Source: Candidatus Limnocylindrales bacterium
GTDB taxonomy: Bacteria > Desulfobacterota > Binatia > UBA1149 > CAITLU01
DNA: 64,000 bases
Assembly: GCA_035626395.1 (NCBI GenBank)
Contig: DASPNR010000013.1
Location: 1-64,000 of the forward strand
Reading direction: 5' to 3'
Below the pieces are notes generated by a model, which saw only the letters and a list, made by a program, of their open reading frames with translations, was not told the origin of the DNA and did not search any database. A program made the translations under genes and the position numbers. This document shows, in pieces, positions 1 to 7,973 of the stretch (position 1 is its first letter; each line of letters starts with the position of its first letter).

Positions 1-141
1 GAGCACCACCGCGACTTCATCCACCGCGGCCGCATCCGCCTGACCGGCTGCGCGCCCGACAACCTGCTGTGGGAACTCGGCTGCCGGCCCGGAAAGCCGC
101 CGCTGATGCGGCTGCGCGGCGATGTGTATCTACAGAAATGA
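1..141 (+). CDS. C-terminal fragment of an unrecognised protein
   Basis: An open frame enters from the left edge and ends at a TGA at 139-141, giving the last 46 residues of a longer protein. The tail reads HHRDFIHRGRIRLTG, then a segment with two cysteines (TGCAPDNLLWELGCRPG), and ends DVYLQK. I see no family motif, signal peptide or membrane segment in this short piece and cannot name a function. It is the only plus-strand gene before 7974 and converges on the carboxylase cluster. The 141 bp that follow, up to the carboxylase stop, hold no recognisable gene. Confidence 0.5.
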   Translation, partial: EHHRDFIHRGRIRLTGCAPDNLLWELGCRPGKPPLMRLRGDVYLQK

Positions 142-282
142 AGCGCCGAACCGGTGCGCGACAGTGGCCGCACATTTAACGTCAGCACTGCCGCGATTGT
201 CAGGGGAAGACGGGGCCTCTGTGTTCCTGCACGTCGGGTGCGCTGCGGTGTACGACCGCCGCGGGGCGCTTGCACGCCTCCG

Positions 283-786
283 CTACGCCTCCGGCAGCTC
301 CTCGAGCTTGACGAGCACGTCACCCGGCCCGACCATTCCGCCGACCTCGACGCGCACCTCGACCACGCGCGCACGGTGCGTCGTGCGCACGGTCGTCTCC
401 ATCTTCATCGCTTCGAGCAGCAGCAGCGCCGCGTCCGCTTCGACTTCGTCCCCCGGCGCGACGAGCACCTGCAGGACCTTGCCGGGCATGGGCGAGCTGA
501 TCTCCGGCGTGAATCGCGCGGCGCCGCCGGCGGCGTCGGCCGCGGCCTCTTCGCCCGGCACGAACTCGAACACGTGCCCTGCGCTGCCGATGAAGACGTG
601 GCCGCGCTCGCTCTCATAGAGCAGACGGTGCGTCTTGCCGCCGATGACGAGCGAGACGTAGCGGTCGTCGATGCTGACATCGTCCAGCACGACGTCGCGC
701 TCTCCGATGTTGATGACCGGCCTGCCATCGTGCTCGCTCGCCACGAGCTCCAGAAGCTGGTTGCCGACGCGAAAACGCAGCTCCAT
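283..786 (-). CDS. Biotinyl (BCCP) subunit of a split acyl-CoA carboxylase
   Basis: This 167-residue protein carries the biotin of an acyl-CoA carboxylase, shuttling carboxyl groups from the biotin carboxylase to the carboxyltransferase. The C-terminal half is a biotinyl domain with the canonical EAMKMET motif; K128 is the predicted biotinylation site, preceded by SSPMPGKV. The N-terminal 80 residues (MELRFRVGNQ and onwards) resemble the BT domain that joins biotin carboxylase to BCCP in methylcrotonyl-CoA carboxylase alpha chains. The start at 786 lies 1 nt after the TGA of the upstream biotin carboxylase gene, so the two are almost certainly translationally coupled. In most MCC enzymes these parts form one polypeptide of about 660 residues; here it is split in two, or broken by a 1-nt indel. 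Confidence 0.88.
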   Translation of the reverse strand: MELRFRVGNQLLELVASEHDGRPVINIGERDVVLDDVSIDDRYVSLVIGGKTHRLLYESERGHVFIGSAGHVFEFVPGEEAAADAAGGAARFTPEISSPMPGKVLQVLVAPGDEVEADAALLLLEAMKMETTVRTTHRARVVEVRVEVGGMVGPGDVLVKLEELPEA

Positions 787-787
787 G

Positions 788-2305
788 TCAGGCCCTCCCG
801 CCCACGCGCCAGGCGCCGAGCGTGTCCCAGGGGCCAGGGATGCGCTGCGCGGCCGCGCCGTCGCCTGCCGCGCCGCCGCCGCGCGTGCGGCCGCTCTTGA
901 CGAGCAGCGCCACTGCAGCAGCGGCCGCATCGAGGGCGGCGCCCGGCTGCGGCTTCCAGTCCGCATACTCCTCGCCGATCGTGGTCGTGAAGAACTGCGC
1001 CGTGGCGAAGCGCTCGCTCTTCAGCAGGTCGATGAGGAAGGGAATGTTGGTCGTCAGCCCGAGAATCGGAAAGCCTTCCAGCGCCGCGATCATGCGACGG
1101 ATCGCGTGAGGGCGATCGGGCGCCCACGTCACGGCCTTGGCCAGCATCGAATCGTACTGAATCGGCACCGCCCATCCGTCGCGCAGCGCGGAGTCCACGC
1201 GAATGCCGACGCCGCGTGGATGATCGACGCGGCGGACCTTGCCGGCAGAAGGGAGGAAGCCATTGGCCGGATCTTCCGCGCACACGCGGCATTCGATGGA
1301 GTGGCCTCGCGGCGCCGGCGGCTTTTCCGGCAGCCGCTCGCCGCTCGCGACCTCCAGCTGCCAGCGCACCAGGTCGGTGTTGGTGATCATCTCGGTAACG
1401 GCGTGCTCGACCTGGAGGCGCGTGTTCACTTCCAGGAAGTAGAACTGTCCGTCCGGCGCCGCCACGAACTCGACGGTGCCGGCGCTGCGGTACCCGATCG
1501 TCCTGGCCAGCGAGACTGCCGCCGAGCCCATGCGCTCACGTTGTGCGGCGTCAACGACGGGGGAGGGCGCTTCTTCGATGATCTTCTGATGACGCCGCTG
1601 CACCGAGCACTCGCGTTCGCCCAGGTGGAGCGCGTTGCCGTGACTGTCGCCGAAGATCTGGATCTCGATGTGACGCGGCCCGACGACGAACTTCTCCATG
1701 TACACGCGGGCATCACCGAACGCGGAGCCGGCCTCGCGCTGCGCCGAAGCGACCGCCTCGGCCAGAGCGGCCGCATCATCGACGCGCCGCATGCCGCGCC
1801 CGCCGCCGCCGGCCGCGGCCTTGACGAGCACCGGAAAGCCCAGCCGCTCGGCGGCTTCGCGATTGGCGCCGGGATCCTGCGACACCGGCGCCGATGGCAG
1901 CACCGGAACGCCGGCCCTCTCGGCAGCTTCGCGTGCGCGGATCTTGTCGCCCATGGCATCGATGGCCTCGGGCGTAGGCCCCACGAACGTCAGGCCGGCG
2001 TCGGCAACGGCGCGTGCGAACCCGGCGTTCTCTGCCAGGAAGCCGTAGCCGGGATGGACGGCGTCGGCCCCGGTCTGCTTGGCGGCCGTGAGCAGCTTGT
2101 CGATGGCCAGGTAGCTTTCGGCCGAGGTCGAGCCACCGAGCGCGACCGACTCATCGGCGGCGCGCACGTGCTCGCTGCCGGCATCGGGGTCGGAGTAGAC
2201 GGCCACGGTGCCGATGCCCATCTCGCGCGCCGTCTGCGCGATGCGGCAGGCGATCTCGGAACGGTTGGCGATGAGGAGCTTTCGGATGGGGCCTTGCGCC
2301 GGCAT
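788..2305 (-). CDS. Biotin carboxylase subunit of acyl-CoA (methylcrotonyl-CoA type) carboxylase
   Basis: This 505-residue ATP-grasp enzyme carboxylates biotin on the neighbouring carrier protein using ATP and bicarbonate. The N-terminal preATP-grasp segment reads IRKLLIANRSEIACR, the glycine-rich ATP loop is KAAAGGGGRGMR, and the catalytic strand EVNTRLQVEHAVTE is intact. FVGPTPEAIDAMGDK is typical of acyl-CoA carboxylases. The protein ends WDTLGAWRVGGRA, just where fused MCC alpha chains continue into the BT domain, and the next gene starts 1 nt later. The start is ATG at 2305, giving MPAQGPIRK. It lies 68 bp downstream of the carboxyltransferase gene on the same strand, so the three form one operon. 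Confidence 0.92.
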   Translation of the reverse strand: MPAQGPIRKLLIANRSEIACRIAQTAREMGIGTVAVYSDPDAGSEHVRAADESVALGGSTSAESYLAIDKLLTAAKQTGADAVHPGYGFLAENAGFARAVADAGLTFVGPTPEAIDAMGDKIRAREAAERAGVPVLPSAPVSQDPGANREAAERLGFPVLVKAAAGGGGRGMRRVDDAAALAEAVASAQREAGSAFGDARVYMEKFVVGPRHIEIQIFGDSHGNALHLGERECSVQRRHQKIIEEAPSPVVDAAQRERMGSAAVSLARTIGYRSAGTVEFVAAPDGQFYFLEVNTRLQVEHAVTEMITNTDLVRWQLEVASGERLPEKPPAPRGHSIECRVCAEDPANGFLPSAGKVRRVDHPRGVGIRVDSALRDGWAVPIQYDSMLAKAVTWAPDRPHAIRRMIAALEGFPILGLTTNIPFLIDLLKSERFATAQFFTTTIGEEYADWKPQPGAALDAAAAAVALLVKSGRTRGGGAAGDGAAAQRIPGPWDTLGAWRVGGRA

Positions 2306-2373
2306 GGGAAGGCTCCATAGCGGTCGCTTCGTCGTCGGACAACCGCTTCCTCGGCACATCCGACGCGCGACGC

Positions 2374-3981
2374 CTACATCCGGAAGATCCCGAACCGCGT
2401 CTCCTCCGGCAGCCGGTTGAACGACGCCGCCAGCGCCAGCGCCAGCACCTGGCGTGTCTCGAGCGGATCGATCACGCCGTCGTCCCAGAGCCGGGCGGTG
2501 CTGTAGTAGGGGCTGCCCTCGCGCTCGTATTTCTCGAGAACCGGCGCCTTGAAACGCGCCTGCTCCTCCTCGGGCATCGTGCGGCCTTCCTTCTCGTACT
2601 GCGCCAGCTTGACCTGCAGCAGCACCGACGCTGCCTGCTCGCCGCCCATCACCGAGATGCGCGAGTTCGGCCACATGAACAGGAAGCGCGGCGAGTAGGC
2701 GCGGCCGCACATGCCGTAGTTGCCGGCGCCGTTGCTGGCGCCGATCAGCACCGTGAACTTGGGAACGCGCGTTGTGGCCACGGCCGTGACCATCTTGGCT
2801 CCATCCTTGGCGATGCCCCTGGCTTCGTACTCGCGCCCGACGATGAAGCCGGTGATGTTCTGCAGGAAGACCAGCGGGATCATCCTCTGCGAGCACACCT
2901 CGATGAAGTGGGTGGCCTTCAGGGCCGATTCCGAGAACAGCACGCCGTTGTTGGCGACGATGCCGACCGGGTAGCCGTGAATGCGCGCGAAGCCGCAGAC
3001 GATGGTGGGCCCGTAGCGGGCCTTGAACTCGTGGAAGTAGCTGCCGTCGACGATGCGCGCGATCACCTCGCGCACATCGTAGGCGCGGCGATTGTCGGGC
3101 GGCACGATGCCGTACATCTCGGCAGGGTCGTAGTAGGGCTCTTCGGGCTCGCTCATCTCCAGCGGGCAGCCGCGCGACGGTGGAATGCTTTCGAAGATCT
3201 GGCGCGCGATGCGGATGGCGTCGCTGTCGTCGTCGGCCAGATGATCCGACACTCCCGACGTGCCGGTGTGCACGTAGCCGCCGCCGAGATCTTCGGCGGT
3301 GACTTCCTCGCCGGTGGCCGCCTTCACCAGCGGCGGGCCCGCAAGGAAGATCGTGCCCTGTTCCCTGACGATCACCGTCTCGTCGCACATCGCCGGCACG
3401 TAGGCGCCGCCCGCCGTGCACGAGCCCATGACGACCGCCACCTGCGGAATGGCCAGCGCGCTCATGTTGGCCTGGTTGAAGAAGATGCGGCCGAAGTGCT
3501 CCTTGTCGGGAAAGACGTCGTCCTGCATCGGCAGGAACGCGCCGCCCGAATCGACGAGATAGACGCAGGGCAGACGGTTCTCGAGCGCGACCTCCTGCGC
3601 ACGAAGGTGCTTCTTGACCGTCATCGGAAAGTACGTGCCGCCCTTGACCGTGGCGTCATTGGCGATGACGACGGCGCGTCGGCCCTGAATGGTGCCGATG
3701 CCGGTGACGATGCTCGCCGCCGGCGCCTGCCCGTCATAGAGGCCGTGCGCGGCCAGAGGCGACAGCTCCAGGAATGGCGTGCCCGGATCGAGCAGCCGCT
3801 CCACGCGCTCGCGCGGCAGCAGCTTGCCGCGGCTGGTGTGCAGCTTGCGCGCCGACTCGGGGCCGCCGAGGCGCGCCTCGGCCAGCCGCTCTCTCAGCTC
3901 GGCCGCCAGCTCCCGGTTGCGCGCGGTGTTGTCGCGAAACTCCGGCGAGGAGGTCCGAATCTGACTGGCGAGCCTCTTCAT
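2374..3981 (-). CDS. Carboxyltransferase subunit, methylcrotonyl-CoA carboxylase beta type
   Basis: This 535-residue protein has the length and layout of methylcrotonyl-CoA carboxylase beta chains, which move the carboxyl group from biotin to 3-methylcrotonyl-CoA in leucine and isoprenoid breakdown. It has two crotonase-like halves: an N-terminal half with [19 protein letters not shown] and the glycine-rich [16 protein letters not shown], and a C-terminal half with [12 protein letters not shown] and [15 protein letters not shown]. The start at 3981 (MKRLASQIR) matches family N-termini. A geranyl-CoA or propionyl-CoA substrate cannot be ruled out. No isovaleryl-CoA dehydrogenase or methylglutaconyl-CoA hydratase is encoded nearby, so the pathway assignment rests on sequence alone. 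Confidence 0.9.
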   Translation of the reverse strand: MKRLASQIRTSSPEFRDNTARNRELAAELRERLAEARLGGPESARKLHTSRGKLLPRERVERLLDPGTPFLELSPLAAHGLYDGQAPAASIVTGIGTIQGRRAVVIANDATVKGGTYFPMTVKKHLRAQEVALENRLPCVYLVDSGGAFLPMQDDVFPDKEHFGRIFFNQANMSALAIPQVAVVMGSCTAGGAYVPAMCDETVIVREQGTIFLAGPPLVKAATGEEVTAEDLGGGYVHTGTSGVSDHLADDDSDAIRIARQIFESIPPSRGCPLEMSEPEEPYYDPAEMYGIVPPDNRRAYDVREVIARIVDGSYFHEFKARYGPTIVCGFARIHGYPVGIVANNGVLFSESALKATHFIEVCSQRMIPLVFLQNITGFIVGREYEARGIAKDGAKMVTAVATTRVPKFTVLIGASNGAGNYGMCGRAYSPRFLFMWPNSRISVMGGEQAASVLLQVKLAQYEKEGRTMPEEEQARFKAPVLEKYEREGSPYYSTARLWDDGVIDPLETRQVLALALAASFNRLPEETRFGIFRM

Positions 3982-3990
3982 CGCCCTGGT

Positions 3991-4170
3991 CCTGCAACCG
4001 CGCCGGCAGACTTCGTCGCGGCGTCCCGTGGTTGCCGCGGGTAGCGAGCGCATGCCGCACCGGCAGCACCTCGCCCTCGTCCTGCAACCGCGCCGCCAGT
4101 CCTCATCGCGGCCTCCTGTGGTTGTCGCCCGTAACGAGCGCATGCAGCACCGGCAGCACCTCCCCGGGCT
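3991..4170. repeat. 90-bp imperfect tandem duplication spanning a gene end
   Basis: Two adjacent 90-bp units (3991-4080 and 4081-4170) match at 74 of 90 positions by hand count. Both begin CCTGCAACCGCGCC and share CGAGCGCATG and CACCGGCAGCACCT. The right unit contains the last codons of the HAD hydrolase gene; the left unit repeats that coding end in the spacer before the carboxyltransferase gene. On the minus strand the frames read [16 protein letters not shown] and [17 protein letters not shown] third partial copy of the unit end may start near 3981. Confidence 0.85.
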
Positions 4171-4786
4171 CGGTGAACAGCAGCGTCTTCCATCCCAGCG
4201 CGCGCGCGGCCTTGAGGTTCTGTCCGATGTCGTCGACGAAGAAGATCTGCTGGTGCGGCACGCCGAGGCGCTGCTGCGTGATCTCGTAGATGCGCGGCTC
4301 GGGCTTTCTGCAGCCAACCGCGCTCGAGTCGATGACGACGTCGAAGAGCGAGGGAATGTCGAGAAGCCCCTGCCAGTCGGCGCGCCACTCCACGATGTTG
4401 TTGGTCAGCAGCGCGGTGGGCATGCGGCGGCGGATGCGCGAGACCGCGTCGATGACTTCCGTGCGCAGCCGCATCTTCTGCGCCATCGGCTCGGGATCGC
4501 CCATGAACGCGGCGGCCGTGGCGGCGTCGACGTTGCCGCCGGCCTTCTCGACCTCCTCGCGCAGCTCGTCGATGAACGTCTGGAAGCTGATCTCGCCGCG
4601 CTCGAGCTCGGCCCAGCGCCCTTCATTGCCGAAGATGCGCCGGCGCAGCGGCTTCCACACGTCCTCGGTCAGCCCGCATTTCAGGCCGAAGGCGACGACC
4701 TCGCGCGGGCCGCCTTCGATCAGCACGCCGCCATAGTCGAAGACGGCTGCGCGGATGGCGGCCGGATCGAAGTCGGGCTGAGGCAT
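4103..4786 (-). CDS. HAD-superfamily hydrolase (IA subfamily)
   Basis: A 227-residue haloacid-dehalogenase-fold hydrolase, probably a soluble phosphatase of unknown substrate. Motif I is [13 protein letters not shown], with nucleophile D17 but Gly instead of Asp two residues on, as in the epoxide-hydrolase-N-terminal/ACAD10-like HAD group. Motif II is ALLTNN, the motif III lysine is in [10 protein letters not shown], and motif IV is [10 protein letters not shown] helical cap lies between motifs I and II. The start at 4786 (MPQPDFDP) is preferred over an upstream in-frame ATG at 4858 that would overlap the HupE-like gene. The 3' end lies in the duplicated 90-bp unit, so the C-terminus may be recent. 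Confidence 0.85.
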   Translation of the reverse strand: MPQPDFDPAAIRAAVFDYGGVLIEGGPREVVAFGLKCGLTEDVWKPLRRRIFGNEGRWAELERGEISFQTFIDELREEVEKAGGNVDAATAAAFMGDPEPMAQKMRLRTEVIDAVSRIRRRMPTALLTNNIVEWRADWQGLLDIPSLFDVVIDSSAVGCRKPEPRIYEITQQRLGVPHQQIFFVDDIGQNLKAARALGWKTLLFTEPGEVLPVLHALVTGDNHRRPR

Positions 4787-4824
4787 GGCCGGCAGGTGTA
4801 ATCGAAATCGCGGACGGGGCCAAT

Positions 4825-6006
4825 TCAGGCGAGCGCGCCAATCCGCTCGATCGCCCATAACAGCCCTGCCAGCGCGATCATGCCCGACAGGACGATGGTG
4901 AGCGGACGCGCCGCCGCTCCGCGCAGCAGCAGGCGCAGCACCGGGACAACGATGACGAGGACGACGAGCTGGCCCGCTTCGACGCCGAGATTGAAGGCCA
5001 GCAGCGGCACGGCCACGCCGCCCGGCGGCAGGCCCGTCTCCGCAAGGATGCCGGCGAAGCCGAAGCCGTGAATGAGCCCGAAAAGGAACGTCACCAGCGC
5101 TCGCCGGTCGCCCGCCCAGCCAAGGATGTTCTCGACGGCGACGTAGACGATGCTCAGCGCGATGACGACCTCGACGGGACCGGAGGGAAGCTGCACGAGC
5201 CCGAGCGCCGCCAGTGCCAGGGTGATGCTGTGCGCGACGGTGAACGAGGTGACGATCGCGACCAGCCGCCGGATGCCGCCGCCAGCCAGCAGCACGCCGA
5301 ACAGGAACAGCAGGTGGTCGTAACCGGTCCAGATGTGCTCGACGCCGAGCTCGAAGAAGCGCCGCAGCGCATCGCCGGTACCGGCGGCGTCGGCGCTCGA
5401 ATCCCCGCCATGTTCACGGCCGGCAGCACCGCCGTCTTCGGCGTCGCCGCGACCCGCGCCGCTGCGCGGCTCGGCGCCTGTCTCCCCGGAGCCGGCGCCG
5501 CCGTCTCCCGCATCCGGCATCGGCGCGCCCACCGTCAGACGCGCACTGGTGGGCGTGAAGACGGTGCTGTAGCTCTGGCCGGCAAAGCGCACGGAGGCGA
5601 TGTTCTGCCAGTCCTTCAGCATGTCGTTGAAGGCGCGGAACGTGACGCGCAGCGACGGGATGCGCTGGGCCGGGCACTTCCACAGCACGATGACCTGGAG
5701 ATCGTCGTTGAGGTCGGGACCGATCAGGTTGTCGACCGAGGGAGTGCAGCGGCCTTCGGCCACGCGCAGCTCGACGGTTTCCTGCATCCACGCCTGCACG
5801 CTGTCCTGCAATCCGAGCACCTGCGCGCGCGACAGCTTGCCGCCGCCCTCGGTGGGAAAGCCCGGAGTCAGATGCGCCGCGTACTTCAGCCGCAGGACGG
5901 CGCCGCGGTCGGAGACGTCGATGTCGCTGTAGCTGATGTTGCCGAGGTGTGCGTGCGCGGGCAGCGCTTGCAGCGCGAGCGCCAGCACTGCCGCGGCCGC
6001 GAGCAT
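4825..6006 (-). CDS. HupE/UreJ_2-family membrane protein
   Basis: A 393-residue secreted or membrane protein. The N-terminus (MLAAAAVLALALQALPAHA) is a signal peptide, followed by about 170 residues of soluble periplasmic domain with cysteines in EGRCTPS and LWKCPAQ. A Gly/Ala/Asp-rich linker (about residues 180-225) leads to a C-terminal half with roughly six membrane segments that fits the HupE/UreJ_2 family: FELGVEHIWTGYDHLLFL, SFTVAHSITLALA and FGLIHGFGFAGIL. HupE and UreJ relatives are linked to nickel entry, but this long-N-terminal form is common without hydrogenase or urease, and neither is present here. The function is therefore not assigned. Start chosen at the ATG before the signal peptide. 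Confidence 0.8.
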   Translation of the reverse strand: MLAAAAVLALALQALPAHAHLGNISYSDIDVSDRGAVLRLKYAAHLTPGFPTEGGGKLSRAQVLGLQDSVQAWMQETVELRVAEGRCTPSVDNLIGPDLNDDLQVIVLWKCPAQRIPSLRVTFRAFNDMLKDWQNIASVRFAGQSYSTVFTPTSARLTVGAPMPDAGDGGAGSGETGAEPRSGAGRGDAEDGGAAGREHGGDSSADAAGTGDALRRFFELGVEHIWTGYDHLLFLFGVLLAGGGIRRLVAIVTSFTVAHSITLALAALGLVQLPSGPVEVVIALSIVYVAVENILGWAGDRRALVTFLFGLIHGFGFAGILAETGLPPGGVAVPLLAFNLGVEAGQLVVLVIVVPVLRLLLRGAAARPLTIVLSGMIALAGLLWAIERIGALA

Positions 6007-6095
6007 CCTGTGCGGTCGCGCCGGCGCCAGCGGCGGCGCGGCCGGCAGGAGCCTTGCGGGCAGCGCCCGCACCCTTGGCAACCGAGCCAGCACGT

Positions 6096-6992
6096 TCAGA
6101 AGAAGATGCTCTCGCGCGCCGCCCGGCCGCGGTCGAGCTGGGCCTGCAGGGCCGCCTTCACCTGGTTGACCTTCTCCTCGATGACGTCGTCCTCGTCCTC
6201 GTGATGGCCCTCGAACACCATGGGTTCGCCGAACTCGATGCGATAGCGCACCGGCAGCGGCCACATGCCGAGCGGCCCGAGCCACGGAAACGTCAGCGTC
6301 ACCGGGAACGACGGCATGCCGAGGAGCCGTGCCAGCGGCGCCACGTTGGCGAAGCCGGGGTTCTGCTCTTCGGAGCCGACGATGGAAACCGGAACGACCG
6401 GTGTGCCCGTCTCCAGCGCCAGACGCATGAATCCGAGTCCGAACTCCATCAGCTTGTACGCATCCGCATAGAGCTTGTTCATGCCGCGTACGCCTTCGGG
6501 AAAGGCCAGGACACATTCTCCGTGATGCAGCATGTCCACTGCCGTCTCGCGCGTGCCGACCGCGCTCCCGGTGCGGTCCAGCAGAACGCTGAGGTAGGGC
6601 AGAGTTCCCAGCCAATACTCGCCCATGCCGCGCGCGAGTCGCGGCGGATTGCCTTCGAGGACGCACGCCGTCGACACCATCAGCCCGTCGAACGCAATCT
6701 GGCCGGCGTGGTTGCCGATCAGGAGAACGCGTCCCTGCGGAATGTTGTGCAGCCCGGTGGTCTGGCAGCGGAAGTAGTAGCGATACATCACCGCCGCCGG
6801 CAGGATGAAGCGCTTGAATGCCTTGGGGCTGTAGCCCCAGCGGTCGTAGCCGTATTCGTTGAGCTCGGTCGGAATGCGGTTGACCTTCTCGTCGATCTCC
6901 GCCGCAAGATCCGAGATCGGCGACGCGATTCCGCTGGCAAGCGCGCCGATCTGATCGACGAGCGATTCGAAGACGTCGACAGGATCTTTCAT
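6096..6992 (-). CDS. PlsC-like lysophospholipid acyltransferase
   Basis: A 298-residue acyltransferase of the glycerol-phosphate/diacylglycerol acyltransferase superfamily, expected to act on lipids at the inner face of the membrane. The catalytic block is GNHAGQIAFDGLM (an H-x-x-x-x-D type motif) at about residues 93-105, and the substrate block LAFPEGVRG follows about 70 residues later. A hydrophobic stretch near FILPAAVMYRYYF precedes the catalytic box. The start ATG overlaps the stop of the upstream SDR gene by 4 nt (ATGA), so the two are translationally coupled. In mycobacteria a similar SDR-acyltransferase pair (Rv0501-Rv0502) is known, which suggests a conserved functional pairing. Confidence 0.85.
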   Translation of the reverse strand: MKDPVDVFESLVDQIGALASGIASPISDLAAEIDEKVNRIPTELNEYGYDRWGYSPKAFKRFILPAAVMYRYYFRCQTTGLHNIPQGRVLLIGNHAGQIAFDGLMVSTACVLEGNPPRLARGMGEYWLGTLPYLSVLLDRTGSAVGTRETAVDMLHHGECVLAFPEGVRGMNKLYADAYKLMEFGLGFMRLALETGTPVVPVSIVGSEEQNPGFANVAPLARLLGMPSFPVTLTFPWLGPLGMWPLPVRYRIEFGEPMVFEGHHEDEDDVIEEKVNQVKAALQAQLDRGRAARESIFF

Positions 6993-7906
6993 GCGGATAC
7001 GCTCGCGAAGATCTCCGCCAGGGAGTGGCGCGGCCGAAATCCGGTCGCCGATCGGAACCGCGCGTCACTGATCGTGCAGGGATACTTGATGTAATCGATG
7101 GCGCCCGGCGGGAACTGGTACACGCTCAGGTTGAAGAGCGTGCCGATGAGCAGGTGCGCGATCGGATCCGGAATCGAGATGCGCGCACGGCCGATCTCGC
7201 GGATCGCCCGCTTGATCGGCACCGCGCCCGGACCGGCCACGTTGTAGACGCCGCGGATCTTCTTGTGCAGCACGATCTCGGTGGCTTCGGCGACGTCCTC
7301 GGCGTGGATGAACTGCATCATCGGGTTGAAGCCCATGATCGTCGGCACCGCCGGGAGCTTCAGGTACGTGCCGATCGCGCTATGGACGCCCGCGCCCAGC
7401 GTGTTGGCAGGACGCAGCACGCACGTGGCGATCTCCGGATAGCGCCACAGGAACGCACCCACCAGGCCCTCGACCTCGCACAGGTCGCGAATCTCCGGAA
7501 AATTGCGCGACGCATTCAGAGGATGGTCCTCGTCCATGTAGCGCGGGTTGGTGGGAAGGGCGCCGTAGACGTACGAGCTCGACAGGACGATGACCTGCTT
7601 GACGCCGTATTCCGCGCAATGCTCGAGCATGCGCTTGGTGCCGGCCACGTTGATCTCGTGGCGCGTGGCGGGATCGGAGCGGAAGTGCCGGATGAAGGCG
7701 CCGTGCACGACGGCATCGGGCCTCTCGGTGCGAAAGATGTCCTCGAAGCGGCGCTTGATCAGGTCGAACTGATGCACGACCACGCCGTCGGGCGCGCTGG
7801 GCCACGGCTCGCGGTCCACGCCGATGACCTGCCAGCTCCTGCACACACGTTTGGCGAGCAGACGCCCCTGAGCGCCCGAGATGCCCGTGATCAGCAGCTT
7901 CGGCAC
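6989..7906 (-). CDS. Atypical SDR/epimerase-fold protein lacking the Tyr-Lys dyad
   Basis: A 305-residue extended short-chain dehydrogenase/reductase with a Rossmann loop LLITGISGAQGR at the N-terminus, so it should still bind NAD(P). The Ser region is VIVLSSSYVYG. Where extended SDRs have Y-x-x-x-K in a phrase like FPYARDKAEVE, this protein has FPEIRDLCEVE: the tyrosine is E138 and the lysine L142. It is therefore probably not a normal epimerase or dehydrogenase and may act as a cofactor-sensing partner. It starts with GTG at 7906 and is translationally coupled to the downstream acyltransferase. The divergent gene begins 68 bp away. Confidence 0.82.
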   Translation of the reverse strand: MPKLLITGISGAQGRLLAKRVCRSWQVIGVDREPWPSAPDGVVVHQFDLIKRRFEDIFRTERPDAVVHGAFIRHFRSDPATRHEINVAGTKRMLEHCAEYGVKQVIVLSSSYVYGALPTNPRYMDEDHPLNASRNFPEIRDLCEVEGLVGAFLWRYPEIATCVLRPANTLGAGVHSAIGTYLKLPAVPTIMGFNPMMQFIHAEDVAEATEIVLHKKIRGVYNVAGPGAVPIKRAIREIGRARISIPDPIAHLLIGTLFNLSVYQFPPGAIDYIKYPCTISDARFRSATGFRPRHSLAEIFASVSA

Positions 7907-7973
7907 GCGGTGGGATTACGCAAAAACGAGCACGGGTACAATAAACGGGCGGTTCGGCCATAATGCGCGGCTC

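Noticed and set aside
4825..6006. HupE/UreJ-like protein taken as evidence for urease or hydrogenase.
   Set aside because: No urease or hydrogenase subunit or maturation gene is present in the window, and the long-N-terminal form occurs without them.
7937..7942. TACAAT as a -10 box for the ARH-like gene.
   Set aside because: The hexamer is good, but no -35 box lies at 16-18 bp; the nearest candidate is 15 bp away and poor.
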